Assembly (NCBI GenBank): GCA_023666645.1
Contig: JAMPBP010000001.1
Location: 1,186,212 to 1,239,908, forward strand
From: Clostridiales bacterium
Lineage (GTDB): Bacteria; Bacteroidota; Bacteroidia; Bacteroidales; Muribaculaceae
DNA: 53,697 nucleotides
Reading direction: 5' to 3'
The position numbers and the translations under genes are program-made. A model generated the notes under the pieces. The model was not told where the DNA came from and did no database searches. It saw only the letters and a list, made by a program, of their open reading frames with translations. Below, piece by piece: positions 38,391 through 48,334 of the stretch. Numbering within the stretch: position 1 is the stretch's first letter; each line of letters begins with the position of its first letter.

Positions 38391-40040
38391 ATGGCTACAA
38401 AACCTTTCAAATACCAGGAGATGTTTCCGCTCGGACCGGATACCACTGAGTATTATCTATTGACAAGCGACTACGTCAAAGTTGAAAACTGGAACGGCCA
38501 CGAGATGCTCGTGGTGGACCCCGAGGCACTGACAGTGCTCACCCGTCAGGCCACCCATGACAATGCCTTCATGCTGCGCCGCGAGCACAACGAGATGGTT
38601 GCAAAGATTCTTCATGACCCTGAGGCAAGCGCCAACGACAAGTATGTGGCACTTACCATGCTGCGTAACGCCGAAATTGCGTCAAAGGGACAGCTCCCCT
38701 TCTGCCAGGATACCGGCACAGCAATATGCCATGCCACAAAGGGACAGCAGGTGTGGACAGGTTGCAACGATGAGGAGAAAATCTCTCACGGTGTCTATCT
38801 CACATATACAGAGAATAACCTGCGCTACTCCCAGAACGCGCCCCTCAACATGTATGACGAGGTTAACACAGGCTGCAATCTTCCTGCCCAGATTGACATT
38901 CATGCCGGTGAAGGTGATGAATACAAATTCCTCTTTGTCGCCAAGGGCGGTGGCTCAGCCAATAAAACCTATCTCTATCAGGAGACCAAAGCCACAATCA
39001 ATCCCAAGACCCTCGTTCCCTTCCTTGTGGAGAAAATGAAGACTCTGGGTACAGCTGCTTGCCCCCCATATCACATTGCCTTCGTAATCGGCGGCACATC
39101 AGCCGAGAAGAACCTTGAGGTAGTGAAGAAAGCATCAGTGAAATATCTCGACGCACTCCCCACCAAGGGCAACGAGCTGGGTCACGCATTCCGCGACATC
39201 GAGCTTGAGAAAGAGCTGCTCGAAGCTTCACGCAAGATAGGTCTCGGAGCTCAGTTTGGCGGCAAATACTTTGCCCACGACATTCGTGTGATACGCTTGC
39301 CCCGCCACGGTGCTTCGTGTCCCATAGGAATGGGCGTATCTTGCTCGGCCGACCGTAACATCAAAGCCAAGATTAACCGTGAGGGACTCTGGATTGAGAA
39401 ACTCGACGCCAACCCCGGAGAACTCATTCCCGAGGATATGCGTAAAGCCGGTGAAGGTGATGTTGTAAAAATCGACCTCGACCGTCCCATGAACGAAGTG
39501 CTCGCCGAGCTCACCAAGTATCCAGTGTCAACACGTCTGTCGCTCAACGGCACCATCATCGTAGCCCGCGACATTGCCCACGCCAAGATCAAGGAGCGCC
39601 TTGACAATGGAGAGCCTATGCCCGAGTATCTGAAGAACCATCCGGTATATTATGCCGGACCGGCCAAGACTCCCAAGGGACTTCCTTCAGGATCATTCGG
39701 TCCAACAACAGCCGGGCGCATGGATCCCTATGTCGACCAGTTCCAGGCAGCCGGCGGTTCAATGATAATGATTGCCAAGGGTAACCGCTCCAAGCAGGTT
39801 ACCGATGCCTGTCACAAACATGGTGGCTTCTATCTCGGCTCTATCGGTGGACCAGCAGCTATCCTCGCAGCCAATTCAATCAAGAGCGTAGAGCTGCTCG
39901 AATATCCTGAGCTGGGCATGGAGGCTATATGGAAAATCAAGGTAGAAGACTTCCCCGCTTTCATCCTCGTCGATGACAAGGGCAACGACTTCTTCACCCA
40001 AATCCAAGCCAAGTGTGAAGCTTGCGGCCTCAATAAGTAA
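38391..40040 (+). CDS. Class I fumarate hydratase
   Basis: Fe-S dependent fumarase, interconverting fumarate and malate. The 549-residue protein fuses the two domains of bacterial fumarase A/B. Cysteines likely to hold the [4Fe-4S] cluster lie in FCQDTGTA (near 106), TGCNLPAQ (near 162) and [14 protein letters not shown] (near 305-318). The swivel domain carries GPTTAGRMD. The preferred start is the ATG at 38391, after the -7 box; the frame extends upstream into the terminator hairpin. In these anaerobes it serves the reductive TCA branch to succinate. Confidence 0.95.
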   Translation: MATKPFKYQEMFPLGPDTTEYYLLTSDYVKVENWNGHEMLVVDPEALTVLTRQATHDNAFMLRREHNEMVAKILHDPEASANDKYVALTMLRNAEIASKGQLPFCQDTGTAICHATKGQQVWTGCNDEEKISHGVYLTYTENNLRYSQNAPLNMYDEVNTGCNLPAQIDIHAGEGDEYKFLFVAKGGGSANKTYLYQETKATINPKTLVPFLVEKMKTLGTAACPPYHIAFVIGGTSAEKNLEVVKKASVKYLDALPTKGNELGHAFRDIELEKELLEASRKIGLGAQFGGKYFAHDIRVIRLPRHGASCPIGMGVSCSADRNIKAKINREGLWIEKLDANPGELIPEDMRKAGEGDVVKIDLDRPMNEVLAELTKYPVSTRLSLNGTIIVARDIAHAKIKERLDNGEPMPEYLKNHPVYYAGPAKTPKGLPSGSFGPTTAGRMDPYVDQFQAAGGSMIMIAKGNRSKQVTDACHKHGGFYLGSIGGPAAILAANSIKSVELLEYPELGMEAIWKIKVEDFPAFILVDDKGNDFFTQIQAKCEACGLNK

Positions 40041-40064
40041 AATCACCAAAATCAATCCTACGCA

Positions 40065-40104
40065 CAACGGCCCGCCGTTATAATCTACGACGGGCCGTTG
40101 TTTT
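40065..40104 (+). terminator. Terminator after fumarase
   Basis: CAACGGCCCG (40065-40074) and CGGGCCGTTG (40091-40100) pair perfectly, followed by four Ts. Confidence 0.88.
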
Positions 40105-40131
40105 ATATTCACATACCTTATAAACAATACC

Positions 40132-40560
40132 ATGACCCATAGAATCGTTGACAAAAAATGGTTTTCATCTCCGACCGAGGAACTGGAGTACATAAAAGAA
40201 TATTTAACATATCTCTGGAAGAATCGTCCAGCTTGTATCGCAAACATTGACAATAAATATGTTGCACATTTAATAAGTGTATGCAACAGGATTATAAAAC
40301 TAATGGACAACTTAGAGATAGAGGAATATAGTAACCGAACCTATAAACTCTACGCCAATGACCGGGAGGATATCTTTTTTGAATCTCTACCTTGGTATAA
40401 GGACGACAATGGTGTACTGCATAGACCATATAAATTTGTCAACAATTTGTTGGAATATGACTGTGCCGACAACCTGTATGCAGCCCGTTTTGTAGACCGA
40501 CATAACCACTGGACCTTGGATTTTACATTATCTGAACCCGGATTGTACGATTTCAACTAA
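40132..40560 (+). CDS. Small orphan protein, possibly immunity-type
   Basis: An AT-rich 142-residue cytoplasmic-looking protein, not recognised. It lacks a signal peptide, is rich in Tyr, Asn and Asp, and has an acidic C-terminal half. It stands alone after the fumarase terminator, ahead of another small AT-rich gene. The composition, length and position are those of orphan immunity genes of contact-dependent toxins, but no toxin is visible. Function is inferred only. Confidence 0.5.
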   Translation: MTHRIVDKKWFSSPTEELEYIKEYLTYLWKNRPACIANIDNKYVAHLISVCNRIIKLMDNLEIEEYSNRTYKLYANDREDIFFESLPWYKDDNGVLHRPYKFVNNLLEYDCADNLYAARFVDRHNHWTLDFTLSEPGLYDFN

Positions 40561-40586
40561 ACGTCAATATAACCCTAAAAAATACC

Positions 40587-40623
40587 ATACCTCAGCTACA
40601 TATGGGACAAGTAGCTGAGGTAT
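40587..40623 (+). terminator. Hairpin after the orphan gene at 40.1 kb
   Basis: ATACCTCAGCTAC (40587-40599) and GTAGCTGAGGTAT (40611-40623) form a perfect 13-bp stem. The tail is AT-rich but has no T-run. It separates the two orphan genes. Confidence 0.65.
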
Positions 40624-40792
40624 AGTATTAAACGTGAGTTCGATATAAGCAATTAAAACAACATCGGTTGATTATCAAAAACGAAATCTAAAGAAATAGA
40701 TGGTTTCTTAGATATCCATCCCTTATGTATTTAAAAACCAAGAAATAACCTAATATCAAAACTACAAATATCTATAAATCAAACACATATAT

Positions 40793-41371
40793 ATGAAGAA
40801 ATATTATATAATTACAGTGAATGCCTATGAAAAAAGATGTGGGTTTCTTGAAAAATATAATACTGACCCTATCAGAAGAACATGGAATGAGGGGAAAATC
40901 AACGACTGGGTTCCATTTACGGCCAAGTTGGTTGAAGGGGGTCATGGCGATATGTATCTGTGGTATGGCGGTGACAAAGTTATATCAAAGGAACTCAAGG
41001 AACTGTTCGAATCTTTCATTTCCGACACCGATACGGTATCATTCTTGCCGTGCAACATTAGAAGCGAGGAATATGGGGACCGTGAATACTATGTATTGCA
41101 CATGAATAAATATTATGATGTGGCAGATAGAAAATTATCTTATCTCAATAGAATTACCGGGGATGTAATCATGCCAGTATTGAATCTCGATCTGGTTAAA
41201 GGCCTTGATGTTTTCGAACTATCAGATTCTGGATATATAATAGTATCGCCAAGAGTGTATCGAGCAATGAAGAAAGCGAAACTTAAGCTTGGTATAGTGT
41301 GTTATCCCATAATGGCAATAAGCAAAGATGATCCGGAATATTCCAACCAAAAAGATCCAAATGAGAAATAA
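40793..41371 (+). CDS. Orphan protein resembling Imm11-type immunity proteins
   Basis: A 192-residue soluble protein with no signal peptide. It begins MKKYYIITVNAYEKR. It has the layout DVFELSDSGYIIVSPRVY followed by LGIVCYPIMAI near the C-terminus, which reminds me of immunity proteins of the DUF1629/Imm11 group, where a short 'sprv' segment recurs. It is AT-rich compared with core genes. It is more likely an orphan immunity gene than a metabolic one, but without the toxin partner this remains inference. Confidence 0.55.
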   Translation: MKKYYIITVNAYEKRCGFLEKYNTDPIRRTWNEGKINDWVPFTAKLVEGGHGDMYLWYGGDKVISKELKELFESFISDTDTVSFLPCNIRSEEYGDREYYVLHMNKYYDVADRKLSYLNRITGDVIMPVLNLDLVKGLDVFELSDSGYIIVSPRVYRAMKKAKLKLGIVCYPIMAISKDDPEYSNQKDPNEK

Positions 41372-41390
41372 CAACATCTAACAACCATGC

Positions 41391-41530
41391 AAGTAACAAT
41401 TGGAATTGTGGCAGCAATATGTGCCGACCGGGAGATCTCCACTCCTTTTTGGTAGCCAGCCTTCTCAGCTACAATTTCAGTAGCACCAGCCTGCCTAAGT
41501 GGAGTGGAGATGGCAATTGTGGCGAACGTT
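41391..41530. repeat. Structured repeat-like element between the orphan gene and malQ
   Basis: ATCTCCACTCC (41435-41445) and GGAGTGGAGAT (41501-41511) are perfect 11-bp inverted copies 55 bases apart. Inside them the minus strand has GCTAC/GTAGC hairpin arms and a repeated GGCTGG, and GCCACAATT occurs near both ends. The pattern suggests a folded RNA or a REP-like dispersed element. An open frame of 78 codons crosses it, but is not taken as a gene. Confidence 0.5.
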
Positions 41531-41541
41531 TGTCTCAATGT

Positions 41542-44205
41542 TCAACGGGACGACTTTACCAGAGAGTGCACCCGCCTGTTGAAATCACTATTTTCCAGCA
41601 ATTCCTCAAGCGAAATGTGCATGCGGTAACACCAATAATGTCGCGACCGTGCCGGAATATTGATACGCTCCTCGCGTGGATTGTTGCGGCGTATCACTCC
41701 ATCGATCGACAACCAGTCCTGCAACGGTAAGATGCAGAGCATTGCCGGTGACTCAAGATGGGCTTTCACTATCTTCTCGCAAATCCATGGCTCGGCAAAG
41801 TGAGGTGCTTTTCCTTCACAATGCAGCATTTCGTTGTAATACTGTTGGGTTGCCTCAGGGTCTTCCTCCCACCACTCCCTGATGCCCGACATGTCGTGGG
41901 TCGAAGTCGTGCAAACCGACCGGTAAGGGTAACGTGCCGGGTCATCAAACCTCACTCCATAGGTCTTGGGCATGCGCTGAATCTCAAGGGTGAGAACCTG
42001 TAGCTCGTCCATCACGCGCGGAACACAATGCGGTATCATACCGAGGTCCTCGGCACATGTGAGCATACCAGTGGAATCAATCAGCGGAGGCAATTTCCAC
42101 ATTGCCTGCCTATACCAGAACTCATTATGACGATGATAGTAAAAATCCTCATACAAGCGGTCGAATGCATGTTTCTGCTCAGGGTCGAGCAATTGGTAAA
42201 GCCTCGTCTGTGAGCCTGAGATACGTGGGTGGTAATGCAGTTTCTCAAGTGGGTCCTCTATGAATAATACCTCGTCGAGCAACAGCATGAGTCCATTGGC
42301 CACGGTATTATTCTTGACATTGTGTTCAAGTTTTGAAAAATAATCCTCGACCTTACGTTGTGAATCAAATTGCTCTGCAATACGATACTGACCGACCGGA
42401 TCACGCTCCAGACAGGTGGCACGTACCTCATCGGCCCATTCCCCAAACAGTTGGCTAAGAACTGTATCATCAACAAACGGTTTGACAAAACGGTCTCGGT
42501 CAAACTTGAATCCAAACGAAGACTCCATCTCGGCCGCTGTGAGAGGCAATGCCTTGTAAAAATGTCCCAGCAAGCCATGTATCGATTCACACGGCACTTG
42601 CCATATACGGAAGAAGCCCAGCACGTGGTCTATGCGGTATGCGTCAAAATAGTCGGCCATTTTTGTGAAACGGTTCTTCCACCAAGCAAAGCCATTGTCG
42701 CCCATAACCTCCCAATTGTAGGTAGGGAATCCCCAGTTCTGACCAAGCACCGAGAAATCGTCGGGGGGTGCTCCGGCCTGACTATTGAGGTTGAAAAGCT
42801 CAGGATTGGTCCAGGCATCCACACTCGTACGTGAAATTCCAATGGGAATGTCACCTTTTATGGCAACACCGAGACTACGTGCATACCCGACTGCATGGCG
42901 CAACTGACGGTCAAGATGATACTGCTGGAAATATACCAGATTAATCTCATCCTTGTGGCTATCTATAAAATGTTCTACCCGAGCACGGTCATAACGGCTG
43001 TAGTCCTCCCACATTTCATAACATGGGGTGTGATATATATCGCGCAAGACACAAAAGGCCGCATATGGTTTCAACCAGTGACTGTTGACCTCATAGAAAT
43101 TCCTAAAAGCCTCGGTTTCCAACACTTCATACCCCTCTTGGGCAAATAGCTCGGCCGTATACTGCTGTTTGATCAGATTCACCTGCTCATAATCGAGCGT
43201 AGACAATGAGTTCAACTCCTTAGCTTTATCCAGGTAAAACTGTGCACGCTCCGCGTCTTTCAATGACCCCATGGCATCAAGCCTCAGGTACATGGGGTGC
43301 AAGGCATATATTGTATTGGCATTGTAGGGATATGAATCGGTCCACTGCCACGACATTGTAGTGTCATTGATAGGCAGAATCTGGATAAACCTTTGACCTG
43401 TGCATGCCGCCCAGTCGGCAAGAGCCATGAGGTCATAGAAATCACCTACTCCACAATCATCTTCGCTACGCAGCGAGAAAACCGGGATTGCAACTCCGGC
43501 ACCTCGCCATGAAGGATAACCATGTCTGAAAAGCAGACCACCCACAGCTATCGCTCCACCAGGGGCGACATCAGGTAAAGTAAGCCTGCGGTTGGCTCCC
43601 TCCTCCCACTTCACTACACTACGATTACCCTTTTTCACCACAACCATCTTGTACTCAAACTCACGCGGCAATTGTTCAAGCGCCACACCGAGTTGCCATA
43701 GCGGGAATAAGGCGTCGTTCATCTCAGGAGCTTCAGCAATATTCCAGTTTCCGAGAGAACCACACGAACCAGCTACCACAACCATCTCGTCGGGCTGCAC
43801 CTGCGGAGCCATTATACTCAACAACATCTGCCCCTCAAGTGCCACTAACGGCAGTGACGGGTTTTCACGTCGGTTGATGCAATGAGTGAAAGCTTTGGAA
43901 TAAAATGGCCTGTCGACAGGTGTATCTTGCCAGCGGTCTTTAACAATGAGTTGGGTGACATGACTGTCAACCCGCAATACATGGGGTTCGCCCCACTCCT
44001 TACGGGATATAGAACCATCGGGAGCCGTTACTCTGTATCGGTATTTGACAGCAGAACCTACCTTAGGAGGGAAGCATAGCTTCACGCTCCATGATTGGTG
44101 ACCATCAAGCTCAAGACGTGTCACACTGCGGTGAGGCTCGAGTATTTCAAGCTCGAGCACATCACCACCTTGTGTCCAATATTCAATATTGAAGGTAATC
44201 TCCAT
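41542..44205 (-). CDS. malQ: 4-alpha-glucanotransferase (GH77) with starch-binding domains
   Basis: MalQ transfers glucan segments between maltooligosaccharides and processes glycogen or maltodextrins. From the ATG at 44205 it has 887 residues. Two N-terminal CBM20-like modules (about 1-105 and 115-225) precede the GH77 barrel, with RIDHVLGFFR (nucleophile Asp), CAEDLGMIP (acid Glu) and STHDMSGIREWW (third Asp). The upstream in-frame ATG at 44280 would overlap nrdJ. It begins one base after the nrdJ stop, so the pair is probably co-transcribed. Confidence 0.93.
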   Translation of the reverse strand: MEITFNIEYWTQGGDVLELEILEPHRSVTRLELDGHQSWSVKLCFPPKVGSAVKYRYRVTAPDGSISRKEWGEPHVLRVDSHVTQLIVKDRWQDTPVDRPFYSKAFTHCINRRENPSLPLVALEGQMLLSIMAPQVQPDEMVVVAGSCGSLGNWNIAEAPEMNDALFPLWQLGVALEQLPREFEYKMVVVKKGNRSVVKWEEGANRRLTLPDVAPGGAIAVGGLLFRHGYPSWRGAGVAIPVFSLRSEDDCGVGDFYDLMALADWAACTGQRFIQILPINDTTMSWQWTDSYPYNANTIYALHPMYLRLDAMGSLKDAERAQFYLDKAKELNSLSTLDYEQVNLIKQQYTAELFAQEGYEVLETEAFRNFYEVNSHWLKPYAAFCVLRDIYHTPCYEMWEDYSRYDRARVEHFIDSHKDEINLVYFQQYHLDRQLRHAVGYARSLGVAIKGDIPIGISRTSVDAWTNPELFNLNSQAGAPPDDFSVLGQNWGFPTYNWEVMGDNGFAWWKNRFTKMADYFDAYRIDHVLGFFRIWQVPCESIHGLLGHFYKALPLTAAEMESSFGFKFDRDRFVKPFVDDTVLSQLFGEWADEVRATCLERDPVGQYRIAEQFDSQRKVEDYFSKLEHNVKNNTVANGLMLLLDEVLFIEDPLEKLHYHPRISGSQTRLYQLLDPEQKHAFDRLYEDFYYHRHNEFWYRQAMWKLPPLIDSTGMLTCAEDLGMIPHCVPRVMDELQVLTLEIQRMPKTYGVRFDDPARYPYRSVCTTSTHDMSGIREWWEEDPEATQQYYNEMLHCEGKAPHFAEPWICEKIVKAHLESPAMLCILPLQDWLSIDGVIRRNNPREERINIPARSRHYWCYRMHISLEELLENSDFNRRVHSLVKSSR

Positions 44206-44206
44206 T

Positions 44207-46738
44207 TCAGCCACACTTTGATGTACCACAAGAGGTGCATATGAGGCAGCCTTCCTGGTAAACAAGAGTTTCCTGACCACAGTTGGGACAACGTTGACCC
44301 GAAGCTTTGGTTCCGTTAGGGAGATATTTTTTCAAAGCACGTTCCACGCCCATTTTCCACGTATTGATTGACTGGCTGTCAAGTTCAAGTCCGCCTACAA
44401 GCTTAAGAACCTGGTCGATAGGCATACCATAACGTAACACACCCGATATGAGTTTGGCATAGTTCCAATACTCGGGATTGAACTTGTCGCTCAGCCCTTC
44501 AATGGTAGTTTTGTGACCGCGCTTGTTAATGAACTGGAAGTCGTAGCGTTTGTTTCCATTGGAATCGACAGCTTTTATAATCTTACCGCGGGTTATGGAT
44601 TTGGGGAGGAATAGACCATCCTCGTCATCAGCAAGACCGGTAAATATCTCATAAGGCTTCTCATCGACAAGACCCACGAATGCAATCCACTTCTCCTTGT
44701 TGTTCTGGAAACGCACTACGTCGGCATCAAGCTCGATAGGACGCTTGGTGATGGGTCGATGGGGGAGAGCCTGAGGTTCCTGGGACTTCTTCTCTATAGC
44801 AATGAGGACTCCTGAACGCGAGCCGTCGCGATAGACAGTACACCCCTTACACCCGCTCTTCCAAGCCTCGACATACAGGCGGTTCACAAGTTCCTCGCTC
44901 ACATCGTTGGGCAGATTGATAGTGACCGAAATAGAGTGGTCGACCCAACGCTGCACTGCGCCTTGCATTCTCACTTTCTCAAGCCAGTCAATATCGTTGG
45001 CCGTGGCTCCGGCATACGGTGAACGGTCAACGAGTTCCTTTATCTCATCGTCGGTATAATTGTTCTTCTTCTCAACCCCGACAACTTTCATCCAGTCGAC
45101 AAACTTTGGGTGGTAAACTATATATTCCTCGAAAGCATCGCCATTTTCATCGACGAAATCAACCCGCACATCGGTATCGTTGGGGTTAACCTTGCGGCGA
45201 CGTTTGTAGACAGGCATGAACACCGGTTCGATACCCGATGTCGTGCGGGTCATGAGACTTGTGGTTCCCGTAGGAGCGATTGTAAGACAGGCTATATTGC
45301 GGCGTCCATATTTAACCATATCATCATAGAGTGACTGGTCCTGCTCTTTGAGCCTCATCATGTAGGGATTGTTCTTCTCGCGGTCTGCGTCAAATATTTC
45401 AAATGCACCACGCTCGCGGGCCATCTCGACCGATGAGCGATAGGCGGCCAGAGCTATACGACGGTGTACATCGGCCGAGAAAGCTGTCGCCTCAGGAGTT
45501 CCATATTTGAGCCCCATGGCTGCGAGCATGTCTCCCTCGGCTGTTGTCCCGACACCTGTACGACGTCCTTTGAGGGTCTTTGTCCTGATTTTTTCCCACA
45601 GATTACGCTCTGTCTGCTTGACTTCGTCTGTTTCAGGATCGCTGTCAATTTTGGCAAGAATCTTATCAATCTTCTCCATTTCGAGATCGATAATGTCGTC
45701 CATGATGCGCTGTGCCTTGATTGTATGGAGGCGCAACAAGTCATAGTCAAACTCAGCCTGGGGGGTAAATGGATTCTTTACATATGAATATAGATTGATA
45801 GCAAGCAATCGGCAACTATCGTAGGGGCACAATGGAATTTCACCACAAGGGTTGGTCGAGATTGTGCGGAAACCAAGGTCGGCATAGCAATCGGGCAACG
45901 ACTCGCGCGTGATGGTATCCCAGAAGAGCACACCCGGCTCGGCCGACTTCCACGCGTTGTGGATGATTTTCTCCCATATCGCTTTGGCATCGACCTCCTT
46001 CACAATAGCCGGCGTTGCAGAGTCGACAGGATAGGTCTGCCTGTAAGGAACACCCTTGGAGGCTGCCTCCATGAAATCGTCGTCGATACGCACCGAGACA
46101 TTGGCACCGGTGATTTTACCCTCAGTCATCTTGGCATCGATGAAAGCCTCTGAATCGGGGTGTTTGATGCTCACGGTAAGCATCAGCGCTCCGCGGCGAC
46201 CATCCTGGGCCACCTCCCGGGTGGAATTGGAATAGCGCTCCATGAACGGGACGAGACCGGTAGAAGTGAGTGCCGAATTTTTCACAGGAGTTCCCTTAGG
46301 GCGTATATGGGAAAGATCATGACCCACACCGCCACGGCGCTTCATCAATTGCACCTGCTCCTCATCGATTCTAATCACACCGCCATAAGAGTCGGGCTGA
46401 CCATCAAGGCCTATCACAAAGCAGTTGGACAGTGACCCTACCTGCAAGTCATTACCTATCCCCGACATGGGACTGCCTTGAGGAACGATATATCTGAAGC
46501 CCTGCATGTAGCTGAACACTTCATCATGGCTCATAGGATTAGGATATTTTTCTTCGATTCTCACAATTTCTGATGCTATGCGGTGATGCATATCGTCGGG
46601 TGTGAGTTCGTAATAGTTTCCAAACGAGTCCTTCAGAGCATATTTGCTCACCCACACTCTGGCAGCGAGTTCATCGCCGTCAAAGTATCTCAATGTGGCA
46701 TCATAGGCCTCATTGTAGGTATATGTCTTTTTTTCCAT
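44207..46738 (-). CDS. nrdJ: Class II (adenosylcobalamin-dependent) ribonucleotide reductase
   Basis: NrdJ reduces ribonucleotides to deoxyribonucleotides with vitamin B12 as radical source, so it works without oxygen. The 843-residue protein (start MEKKTYTYNE at 46738; the long upstream extension would cross the divergent promoter) contains GSLSNCF (first active-site Cys), NPCGEIPLCPYDSC (radical Cys and Glu), and APTGTTSLMT. The C-terminus has CPNCGQETL and CTSCGTSKCG, the redox-active Cys tail with zinc-like pairs. No B12 riboswitch was found upstream. It is divergent from the DUF1846 gene. Confidence 0.95.
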   Translation of the reverse strand: MEKKTYTYNEAYDATLRYFDGDELAARVWVSKYALKDSFGNYYELTPDDMHHRIASEIVRIEEKYPNPMSHDEVFSYMQGFRYIVPQGSPMSGIGNDLQVGSLSNCFVIGLDGQPDSYGGVIRIDEEQVQLMKRRGGVGHDLSHIRPKGTPVKNSALTSTGLVPFMERYSNSTREVAQDGRRGALMLTVSIKHPDSEAFIDAKMTEGKITGANVSVRIDDDFMEAASKGVPYRQTYPVDSATPAIVKEVDAKAIWEKIIHNAWKSAEPGVLFWDTITRESLPDCYADLGFRTISTNPCGEIPLCPYDSCRLLAINLYSYVKNPFTPQAEFDYDLLRLHTIKAQRIMDDIIDLEMEKIDKILAKIDSDPETDEVKQTERNLWEKIRTKTLKGRRTGVGTTAEGDMLAAMGLKYGTPEATAFSADVHRRIALAAYRSSVEMARERGAFEIFDADREKNNPYMMRLKEQDQSLYDDMVKYGRRNIACLTIAPTGTTSLMTRTTSGIEPVFMPVYKRRRKVNPNDTDVRVDFVDENGDAFEEYIVYHPKFVDWMKVVGVEKKNNYTDDEIKELVDRSPYAGATANDIDWLEKVRMQGAVQRWVDHSISVTINLPNDVSEELVNRLYVEAWKSGCKGCTVYRDGSRSGVLIAIEKKSQEPQALPHRPITKRPIELDADVVRFQNNKEKWIAFVGLVDEKPYEIFTGLADDEDGLFLPKSITRGKIIKAVDSNGNKRYDFQFINKRGHKTTIEGLSDKFNPEYWNYAKLISGVLRYGMPIDQVLKLVGGLELDSQSINTWKMGVERALKKYLPNGTKASGQRCPNCGQETLVYQEGCLICTSCGTSKCG

Positions 46739-46827
46739 CGGTTTATGATATTGTTGTATGTTTTTAGACTGCAAAGATTGGAAAAATTTTTTGTCCCTAC
46801 AATACATGTCGATACAATGTTGATAAC

Positions 46828-46858
46828 TTGTTGGCATCAAAAAAAATGTATAACTTTG
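46828..46858 (+). promoter_or_regulatory. Promoter of the DUF1846 gene
   Basis: TTG (46828-46830), 20 bases, TAACTTTG (46851-46858). The ATG begins at 46867, eight bases after the -7 box, so the transcript is expected to be nearly leaderless. Confidence 0.75.
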
Positions 46859-46866
46859 CACTCGTT

Positions 46867-48330
46867 ATGGTACAAGGTTTCGACAACGCAAAGTATTTAA
46901 AGATTCAATCAGAGCATATTAAGGAACGTATTGCTCAATTTGGCAACAAGCTCTATCTCGAGCTCGGTGGAAAACTCTTCGACGACTATCACGCCAGTCG
47001 CGTCCTGCCGGGATTCAAACCCGACAGCAAGCTTACAATGCTTCAGCAGCTTCGCGATCAAGCTGAGATTGTCATAGTCATCAGCGCCCTTGACATAGAA
47101 AAGAACAAGGTGAGGGATGACTTGGGAATCACCTACGACATGGACGTGCTTAGACTACGCAATGAGTTCATGAACCGTGGATTTCTCGTGAGCTCAGTGT
47201 GTGTGACCCATTACAATGGCCAACGCAGCGCCGATAAGTTCCGGGCCAAGCTGGAGCGCATAGGCATTACAGTCTACTACCACTATACAATCGAGGGCTA
47301 CCCCCACAATGCCGATCTCATTGCATCAGACGATGGATTCGGGCACAACGATTTCATCACAACAACCCGGCCCCTGGTGATAGTCACAGCTCCCGGCCCG
47401 GGCAGTGGCAAGATGGCTGTGTGTCTGAGCCAGTTGTACAACGAACATAAACGTGGGGTAGAAGCCGGATATGCCAAGTTTGAGACATTCCCCGTGTGGA
47501 GCCTTCCATTGAAACACCCTGTCAACATTGCCTATGAGGCAGCTACCGCCGACCTCAACGATGTAAACATGATCGACCCTTTCCATCTCGATGCTTACGG
47601 CAAGACTGCGATCAACTACAACCGTGATATCGAGATATTCCCGGTTTTGAACAATCTTTTTGAAGGTATCTACGGCAAAAATCCCTACAAATCACCCACC
47701 GACATGGGCGTTAACATGGTAGGATTCTGCATAAATGACGACGAGGTGTGTGCCGATGCATCCCGCAATGAGATTATACGCCGCTACTTCACAGCTCTCA
47801 ACCGCATGGCCCAAGGTGACGGCAACGAAGCCGAGGTCAACAAGATTGCCTTGCTGTTCAAGCAAGCCGGCATTGACACCTCATATCGCCGATGCATAAT
47901 GGCGGCACGCCACCGTGCCGAAGAATCGGGGCGTCCCAGCTCAGCCATAGAACTCTCCGACGGTTCTATAATAACAGCTGAGACAAGTGACCTGCTGGGC
48001 CCAAGTTCTGCACTGATTCTCAACTCCCTGAAATATCTCGCCGGCATTGACCATAAGCTCAAACTCATACCTCAGGAAATGATAGAGCCCATACAACACA
48101 CCAAGCTCACCTACTTGAAAGGCCGTAACCCGCGCCTGCACAGCGACGAGGTGCTCGTAGCTCTATCGGTGCTCAGCACCCACGACATCAATTGCCGTCG
48201 GGCCCTTGAATGCCTTCCGCTGCTCAATGGGTGCCAGATGCACTCCACGGTAATGCTCGGCGAAGTTGACCATAAGATTTTCAAACGTCTGGGTGTAGGT
48301 CTCACCTGCGATCCGGCCAAAAAGAATTGA
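46867..48330 (+). CDS. DUF1846 family protein
   Basis: A 487-residue cytoplasmic protein of the UPF0371/DUF1846 family, whose biochemical role is unsettled. Characteristic parts are KLYLELGGKLFDDYHASRVLPGF near 28-50 (split as GGKLFDDYHASRVLPGF), VTAPGPGSGKMAVCLSQLY near 175-193 (a P-loop-like element) and NMIDPFHL. The open frame extends 13 codons upstream to an ATG, but that lies over the promoter. The nitroreductase follows four bases after the stop. Confidence 0.9.
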   Translation: MVQGFDNAKYLKIQSEHIKERIAQFGNKLYLELGGKLFDDYHASRVLPGFKPDSKLTMLQQLRDQAEIVIVISALDIEKNKVRDDLGITYDMDVLRLRNEFMNRGFLVSSVCVTHYNGQRSADKFRAKLERIGITVYYHYTIEGYPHNADLIASDDGFGHNDFITTTRPLVIVTAPGPGSGKMAVCLSQLYNEHKRGVEAGYAKFETFPVWSLPLKHPVNIAYEAATADLNDVNMIDPFHLDAYGKTAINYNRDIEIFPVLNNLFEGIYGKNPYKSPTDMGVNMVGFCINDDEVCADASRNEIIRRYFTALNRMAQGDGNEAEVNKIALLFKQAGIDTSYRRCIMAARHRAEESGRPSSAIELSDGSIITAETSDLLGPSSALILNSLKYLAGIDHKLKLIPQEMIEPIQHTKLTYLKGRNPRLHSDEVLVALSVLSTHDINCRRALECLPLLNGCQMHSTVMLGEVDHKIFKRLGVGLTCDPAKKN

Positions 48331-48334
48331 CACG

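Noticed and set aside
41302-41538. A 78-codon minus-strand frame overlapping the end of the orphan gene at 40.8 kb
   Set aside because: It crosses the structured repeat-like element, overlaps a better gene and has no protein family features. The element is reported as a repeat instead.
44206-44280. An earlier start of malQ at 44280
   Set aside because: It would overlap nrdJ by about 75 bases and translate a non-conserved stretch. The start at 44205 begins the CBM20-like module.
46739-46861. An earlier start of nrdJ at 46861
   Set aside because: The extension is not family-like and overlaps the start of the divergent DUF1846 promoter.
46739-46866. B12 riboswitch before the B12-dependent ribonucleotide reductase
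   Set aside because: The divergent gap is about 130 bases, AT-rich and without any of the conserved riboswitch segments.
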